Source: an uncultured Victivallaceae bacterium
Lineage (GTDB): Bacteria; Verrucomicrobiota; Lentisphaeria; Victivallales; Victivallaceae
DNA: 9,570 nt
Assembly (NCBI GenBank): GCA_934663655.1
Contig: CAKUKT010000081.1
Coordinates: 1 to 9,570, forward strand
Direction: 5' to 3'
The notes below the pieces were generated by a model. The model had not been told where the DNA came from. It saw nothing but the letters and a program-made list of their open reading frames with translations, and did not search any database. Shown in pieces: positions 5,921 to 9,570 of this stretch (the stretch's first letter is position 1; every line of letters begins with the position of its first letter). Position numbers and translations under genes: made by a program.

Positions 5921-6762
5921 AAATCATTCCAGTGGAAATCCCTGAACTTGCCCCGTTGACGACTGTGGCGACTGATCTTGCGGTACTAAATCAGCCGCTC
6001 GACGAATATCTTCCCCGGGCGCTGGCCGCGTTGACCGGGGAGATCACCTGGCGGGCGGATTTCATTCCCTCCCCCGAACTTATCGACCGGCTGGCGGTGG
6101 TTGAAAATTTCGTGGTCATCGACCCGGCCACCGGGGAGACGCTCGCTGCCGGAGGGGAAGCCGCCATTGCGGAACGCTTTCCAGCGGAGGGATTCCGGCT
6201 CCGCTTTCCCTGGGATCTCCTCGCCGTCAACGAGGCGTTGACCGCGCGTCTCGACTCCGACCGGATCGAGGGCGAAGTGCTGCCCGGGGTCCATATCGAC
6301 GGACACATCACCCTGGGAAGCGGTTCCCGGCTGCTGCCCGGGGTTTACATCGAAGGCAATGTGATCATCGGTTCGGGATGCAAGATCGGGCCGAACTGTT
6401 ATCTGCGCGGCAACAGCGTGATCGGCGATGGCGTTCACATCGGCCAGGCGGTGGAGATCAAAAATTCCGTAATCGGGGCGCACTCAAGCATCGGCCATCT
6501 CAGCTACGTCGGAGACTCGGTGATCGCCGAACGGGTTAATTTCGGCGCGGGAACCATCATCGGCAACCTCCGCCACGACGGACGAAACCACCGGTCTCTG
6601 GTCGCTGGAACTCTGGTCGATACCGGACGGCGTAAATTCGGCGCGATTGTCGGTGCCGGAGTTCACACCGGCATCAACACGGCAATTTACCCCGGCCGCA
6701 AGCTGTGGCCGGAGGTCACGACGCGTCCCGGAGAAATCGTCGGCCACGACAAACGCGCCTGA
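5914..6762 (+). CDS. GlmU-like left-handed beta-helix acetyltransferase without uridylyltransferase domain
   Basis: 282 residues; bifunctional GlmU is about 450. Seen: residues 1-110 lack the GxGTR nucleotidyltransferase signature. FPWDLLAVNEAL (about 98-109) is the usual linker motif of sugar-nucleotidyltransferase/beta-helix proteins. From about 120 on there are hexapeptide repeats (I/V-G-x-G-x-x). By position, R165, K183, H195, Y198, N209 and N218 line up with E. coli GlmU acetyltransferase residues R333, K351, H363 (base), Y366, N377 and N386; the K392 position is R224. This alignment is from memory. The run VDTGRRKFGAIVGAGVHTGIN resembles archaeal-type and Bacteroidetes-type GlmU homologues. 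Inferred: acetylation of glucosamine-1-phosphate made by the overlapping glmM product, probably as a trimer in the cytoplasm. The uridylyl step would need another enzyme. It could instead act on another amino-sugar phosphate. Confidence 0.8.
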   Translation: MLKIIPVEIPELAPLTTVATDLAVLNQPLDEYLPRALAALTGEITWRADFIPSPELIDRLAVVENFVVIDPATGETLAAGGEAAIAERFPAEGFRLRFPWDLLAVNEALTARLDSDRIEGEVLPGVHIDGHITLGSGSRLLPGVYIEGNVIIGSGCKIGPNCYLRGNSVIGDGVHIGQAVEIKNSVIGAHSSIGHLSYVGDSVIAERVNFGAGTIIGNLRHDGRNHRSLVAGTLVDTGRRKFGAIVGAGVHTGINTAIYPGRKLWPEVTTRPGEIVGHDKRA

Positions 6763-8799
6763 ATCCGGACGTACCGCCGCGGCGGAGTATTCCGCCACCA
6801 GCCAGGAACCGGGGCGTTCGAAACATACGCGAACCTCCGTTGTATCGCCTGCGGTGGCGATCTTCGCGCCGCCGTGCAGAAGTTCCGGAGGCCGGATCCG
6901 CCCGGTCGCCGGATGCAGTTGCACTCGTCCTGCGACCGGGGCAGCATGCTCGCAAAAGAGCAGCAGCAACCCGGAACCGGTGGCGAAATCGTGCGACTGA
7001 AAGCCGGTGATCGAACTTCCGTCCGGAGCCTGACCGATCGGAAAAATTTCTCCGGCAAAAATCCGCTTCCGCAGTTGCAGGTGAAGTTCCGTCACCTGCC
7101 GGAAGATTGTCAATAACTCCCGGCTCTGCAACGACGGCGAAAACCAGTACAGCAGATTGCTGAATAATCCCACCGCGCCCCAGTAGTCAGCCGGGTAACG
7201 CCGCGGATCTGTACCGTCAAAATAGAGTTCCGGAAGCACCTCCTCCGGCGACGGGATCTCCACCAGCAGCCGCTGGATCGGTATATATCCGGCCAACTGC
7301 CATAACGTTCGAAGCGTTTGTTCCGGGCGATAACGGCATTGACCGGTTCTGCCGTTGCAGACATAGCGGTTCTCCAGGAAAAGTTCCCCGTACTCAGGAA
7401 AGAGAAAGAAGCCGCCCCGCTGTCCGTTGGTGATGTCAAGGTGGAATCGGATCCGTCCCGCCGAACTTCGGCGGCAATAACGCATCAGCTTCTCGAGATT
7501 CCGCTGACTCTCATCGGTACGCAGCAACACCGCATCCAGTTTGAAAACGCAGATTCCGTATCGATGGTAAAAATCCATTATTATCTTCGCGGTATCACGC
7601 CAATCCCGGTATTCGCAATTGGCGGAGGGAGCAATCCAGAGAGACGGTTCCACCCCGGCGGCGCGTCCGGCCGCCGCAACCGGTTCAAAACCGTGCGGGA
7701 AACGTTCCTTGTTGATCGACCAGAACTCCGGAGTAATTTTATGGTTGTAGATAAACAGCGAACGCAGCCCCTCCCCCCGTTGCCAGCCGTCGTCAATCTG
7801 ATAATGAGTGGCGCCGAGATCAGCAGCCGCAGCGATTTCCTGTACTGTAAACCGCTCGTCAACCAGCTTCGGGAACCGTAGTGATCCCCACGGGTTCACC
7901 GTCACCGGCGCACCGTCCGGTCCGCCGCCCGAACGCAGCCGCTGATAGCGCCGCAACCACAGATCCGCTTCGGCCCGCGACCGGTACAGCAGCAATGTCC
8001 GACGATCGGATTCGTACCAGCGCCCCGGGCGCACCTCTCCGGGAGCCAGCCCCCAACCACAGGAACTGACCGTCCCGTCGGATTCGCAACGGAAATCAAA
8101 TTGCTCGAAGTCGCGCCGTTCCGCCGACGGCGGAGATTCCTGAATGAACAATGCCCCGGCGCCACTGTCATCGCCGACAAAGAGCAGATTGCCGCGGCAA
8201 TATTCCCCCGGGCGGGGATGTTCACAGACCAGTTCATCGTGGTAATCGGTGCGACCGGTGAACTCCACTGCCGGACCGGCTGTGAAACCGGAAACAAACT
8301 TCACCGAATCTCCGCAACTGAAAAATGCCGCCGGATCACCGGCACGTCCGTTACCCTCTTCGTCGGCGAGATCACGTGACCAGTGACACCGGGGCATCAC
8401 CGCCGCCCGCATCGCGGTAACGGCGATACAACCGGGGAAAGCGGCAATAATCCGGTAACTCCGCCGGTATTCGAGCTGCTGCCCCGGTTCGAAAAGCGTC
8501 AATGTCAGTTCGGCATGTTCCGGCAGCGACATACCGGCAGGACGCGTACAGGCAGTCACCCCGGCGACCACATAATCGGCACAATTGATCCCGGGACGGT
8601 TGTAGCCGATGAACCAGAAATCAGCCTCACGCTTGTCCGCAGCGGCCAGCTCCCGACCATCAACATTGCAGAGCGATACCGTACGCAGTTTTCCGTCGGC
8701 AAGTGAAATCCTCCGCCGGAAACAGCTGTTCCCGAAATCAATTATATCCCCATCCCGCAGAATGGTCACATCGCGCCAGGCGAGCAGCAATTCGTTCAT
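6484..8799 (-). CDS. GH36-like (alpha-galactosidase/melibiase-type) glycoside hydrolase
   Basis: 771 residues from ATG 8799. Seen: an N-terminal region of about 300 residues, probably a beta-sandwich, then a TIM-barrel core. The core has NPWGSLRFPKLVDE, YQIDDGWQ (D336, D337), LWIAPSANCEYRDW, VFKLDAVLL (D422, matching the K-x-D nucleophile of clan GH-D) and HLDITNGQRGG (D455), followed by ENRY (476-479). The usual GH36 acid/base stretch with a GGGR-like run is not recognisable, so substrate and acid/base are uncertain. A beta-sandwich end is reached near residue 671 (GSWLVAEY). Residues 680-771 lie antisense to the acetyltransferase gene and have low-complexity composition. No signal peptide is visible, so it probably acts on an imported oligosaccharide. 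The start is set by GGAG at 8807-8810 and by a 4-nt ATGA overlap with the symporter gene; a TTG at 8814 is less likely. It is probably co-transcribed with that transporter. Confidence 0.8.
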   Translation of the reverse strand: MNELLLAWRDVTILRDGDIIDFGNSCFRRRISLADGKLRTVSLCNVDGRELAAADKREADFWFIGYNRPGINCADYVVAGVTACTRPAGMSLPEHAELTLTLFEPGQQLEYRRSYRIIAAFPGCIAVTAMRAAVMPRCHWSRDLADEEGNGRAGDPAAFFSCGDSVKFVSGFTAGPAVEFTGRTDYHDELVCEHPRPGEYCRGNLLFVGDDSGAGALFIQESPPSAERRDFEQFDFRCESDGTVSSCGWGLAPGEVRPGRWYESDRRTLLLYRSRAEADLWLRRYQRLRSGGGPDGAPVTVNPWGSLRFPKLVDERFTVQEIAAAADLGATHYQIDDGWQRGEGLRSLFIYNHKITPEFWSINKERFPHGFEPVAAAGRAAGVEPSLWIAPSANCEYRDWRDTAKIIMDFYHRYGICVFKLDAVLLRTDESQRNLEKLMRYCRRSSAGRIRFHLDITNGQRGGFFLFPEYGELFLENRYVCNGRTGQCRYRPEQTLRTLWQLAGYIPIQRLLVEIPSPEEVLPELYFDGTDPRRYPADYWGAVGLFSNLLYWFSPSLQSRELLTIFRQVTELHLQLRKRIFAGEIFPIGQAPDGSSITGFQSHDFATGSGLLLLFCEHAAPVAGRVQLHPATGRIRPPELLHGGAKIATAGDTTEVRVCFERPGSWLVAEYSAAAVRPDSGAFVVADDFSGTRRDLRPQLAAGVNCRVDAGVNSGTDNRAEFTPSGIDQSSSDQRPVVSSVVAEVADDGSRAEINPFGDHRVSDVAEMADA

Positions 8800-9570
8800 T
8801 TCCGGTCTCCGCAACCGATATTACCGCGTCCGAGTGACCCGGAGCGGATTCGCGAGAACATCCCCCAGACCACAAAATTCCGCGTCTTCTCCGACGGCGC
8901 GGAAAAGAAGCAGCTGGCCAGCCATCCTCCGAAAATCGCCGTCAAAGTCGGGCCGAGGCTGATCAGCATAAAGCTGACCCGTTCCTGTGGCGGCTTGCCG
9001 AGATAATGGAAAAAGGTGACGTAACAACCGAACAACGCCGCCAGCACCATACCGCAGATCACACCGCCGGAATTGGCACGACGCGACAGCAGTCCGAGAA
9101 CGAAGAAGCCGCCGGTGAACGATCCGAAAAGTCCGAGGCAGACGTTGGAAACTTCGATCAGCGGATAATCCCCGCCGTCGAAAACTGCGACAATGCCAAC
9201 TCCGAGCATAATCGCCAAGATACCGAACAGCAGCGTGGAGATACGCGCGATTTTCAGATAGTGCTCGGTATTCCGCCGGGGAGCAAGTACCCGGGCATAG
9301 ACGTCGTGTACGAAAACCGTACTCAGGCTGTTGAGCACCGAATCGACGGTGGAGATCACTGCCGCCAGAATCCCGGAAATCAGCAGCCCGCGCAGGCCGA
9401 TCGGCAGTCCTCGGGTGATGAAGTAGTTGAAGGCGGTGTCGCCGTCGGCGCCGACCGGCAGCACTTCGGCGCCGACGGTCTTGAAATAGGCGAAGACTGC
9501 CAGGCCGGCAAAATAAAAGAGAAAGAACACCGGCAGGCCGCCGATCGCATATCCCCAGATGGTTCTGGTG
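8796..9570 (-). CDS. Sodium:solute symporter (SSS family), C-terminal half, 5' partial
   Basis: The frame is open from the window edge (first full codon at 9569; 257 residues visible of about 500 usual), so the N-terminal half is missing. Seen: six hydrophobic segments, at about residues 11-29, 57-80, 110-130, 137-161, 168-190 and 198-222. The second contains the family motif GLLISGILAAVISTVDSVLN followed by STVFVHDVY. S73 and T74 there match the Ser/Thr pair that helps bind sodium at the Na2 site in PutP and vSGLT. The C-terminus (about 223-257) is basic and probably cytoplasmic. SSS proteins move sugars, amino acids or other solutes inward with Na+; the ligand cannot be told from this half. 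Its stop overlaps the glycosidase start (ATGA), so a sugar or glycoside substrate is the likely cargo. Confidence 0.9.
   Translation of the reverse strand, partial: TRTIWGYAIGGLPVFFLFYFAGLAVFAYFKTVGAEVLPVGADGDTAFNYFITRGLPIGLRGLLISGILAAVISTVDSVLNSLSTVFVHDVYARVLAPRRNTEHYLKIARISTLLFGILAIMLGVGIVAVFDGGDYPLIEVSNVCLGLFGSFTGGFFVLGLLSRRANSGGVICGMVLAALFGCYVTFFHYLGKPPQERVSFMLISLGPTLTAIFGGWLASCFFSAPSEKTRNFVVWGMFSRIRSGSLGRGNIGCGDRK
8807..8810 (-). promoter_or_regulatory. Ribosome binding site for the GH36-like glycosidase
   Basis: On the minus strand, GGAG stands 7 nt before ATG 8799. It lies inside the symporter gene end and supports the ATGA overlap start over TTG 8814. Confidence 0.65.

Noticed and set aside
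7318..7881. Plus-strand open frame (187 codons) inside the glycosidase.
   Set aside because: It covers the complement of the TIM-barrel core including the nucleophile motif; the product shows no domain.

Overview
The window reads as GC-rich bacterial chromosome, probably from a strict anaerobe that ferments sugars. It has two [FeFe]-hydrogenase genes, a GlmM gene for peptidoglycan precursors, and a GH36-type glycosidase next to a sodium:solute symporter. A Lentisphaerota (Victivallis-like) or other PVC-type gut or sediment bacterium would fit. That placement is inferred from gene content and style only; there is no rRNA or other marker to confirm it.

Left block (1-4365, + strand): a hydrogenase operon of four genes. 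First is the 3' part of a sensory-type [FeFe] hydrogenase: an H-cluster domain whose proton-relay cysteine is replaced by alanine, then a CGxCGY iron-sulfur domain and a PAS-like domain. It overlaps a SpoIIE/PP2C-type phosphatase with a conserved-looking C-terminal module. After a short gap with a strong hairpin come a small thioredoxin-like [2Fe-2S] protein and a group B-type [FeFe] hydrogenase with all H-cluster ligands and the proton-relay cysteine. The last two genes also overlap. The simplest reading is that the first hydrogenase senses H2 or redox state and passes the signal to the phosphatase, while the last is the catalytic enzyme and the [2Fe-2S] protein an electron carrier. A clear intrinsic terminator (4389-4421) closes the operon.

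Middle block (4568-6762, + strand): after an AT-rich leader comes glmM (phosphoglucosamine mutase). It overlaps by 7 nt a left-handed beta-helix acetyltransferase that keeps nearly all the acetyltransferase active-site residues of GlmU but has no uridylyltransferase domain. Together they would take GlcN-6-P to GlcNAc-1-P.

Right block (6484-9570, - strand): the 3' half of a sodium:solute symporter is joined by an ATGA overlap to a large GH36-like (alpha-galactosidase-like) glycosidase without a signal peptide, which suggests an import-then-hydrolyse pair. The glycosidase frame runs 279 nt past the stop of the convergent acetyltransferase gene, so its last 92 codons lie antisense to that gene.

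No tRNA, rRNA, CRISPR array, insertion sequence or phage gene was seen.
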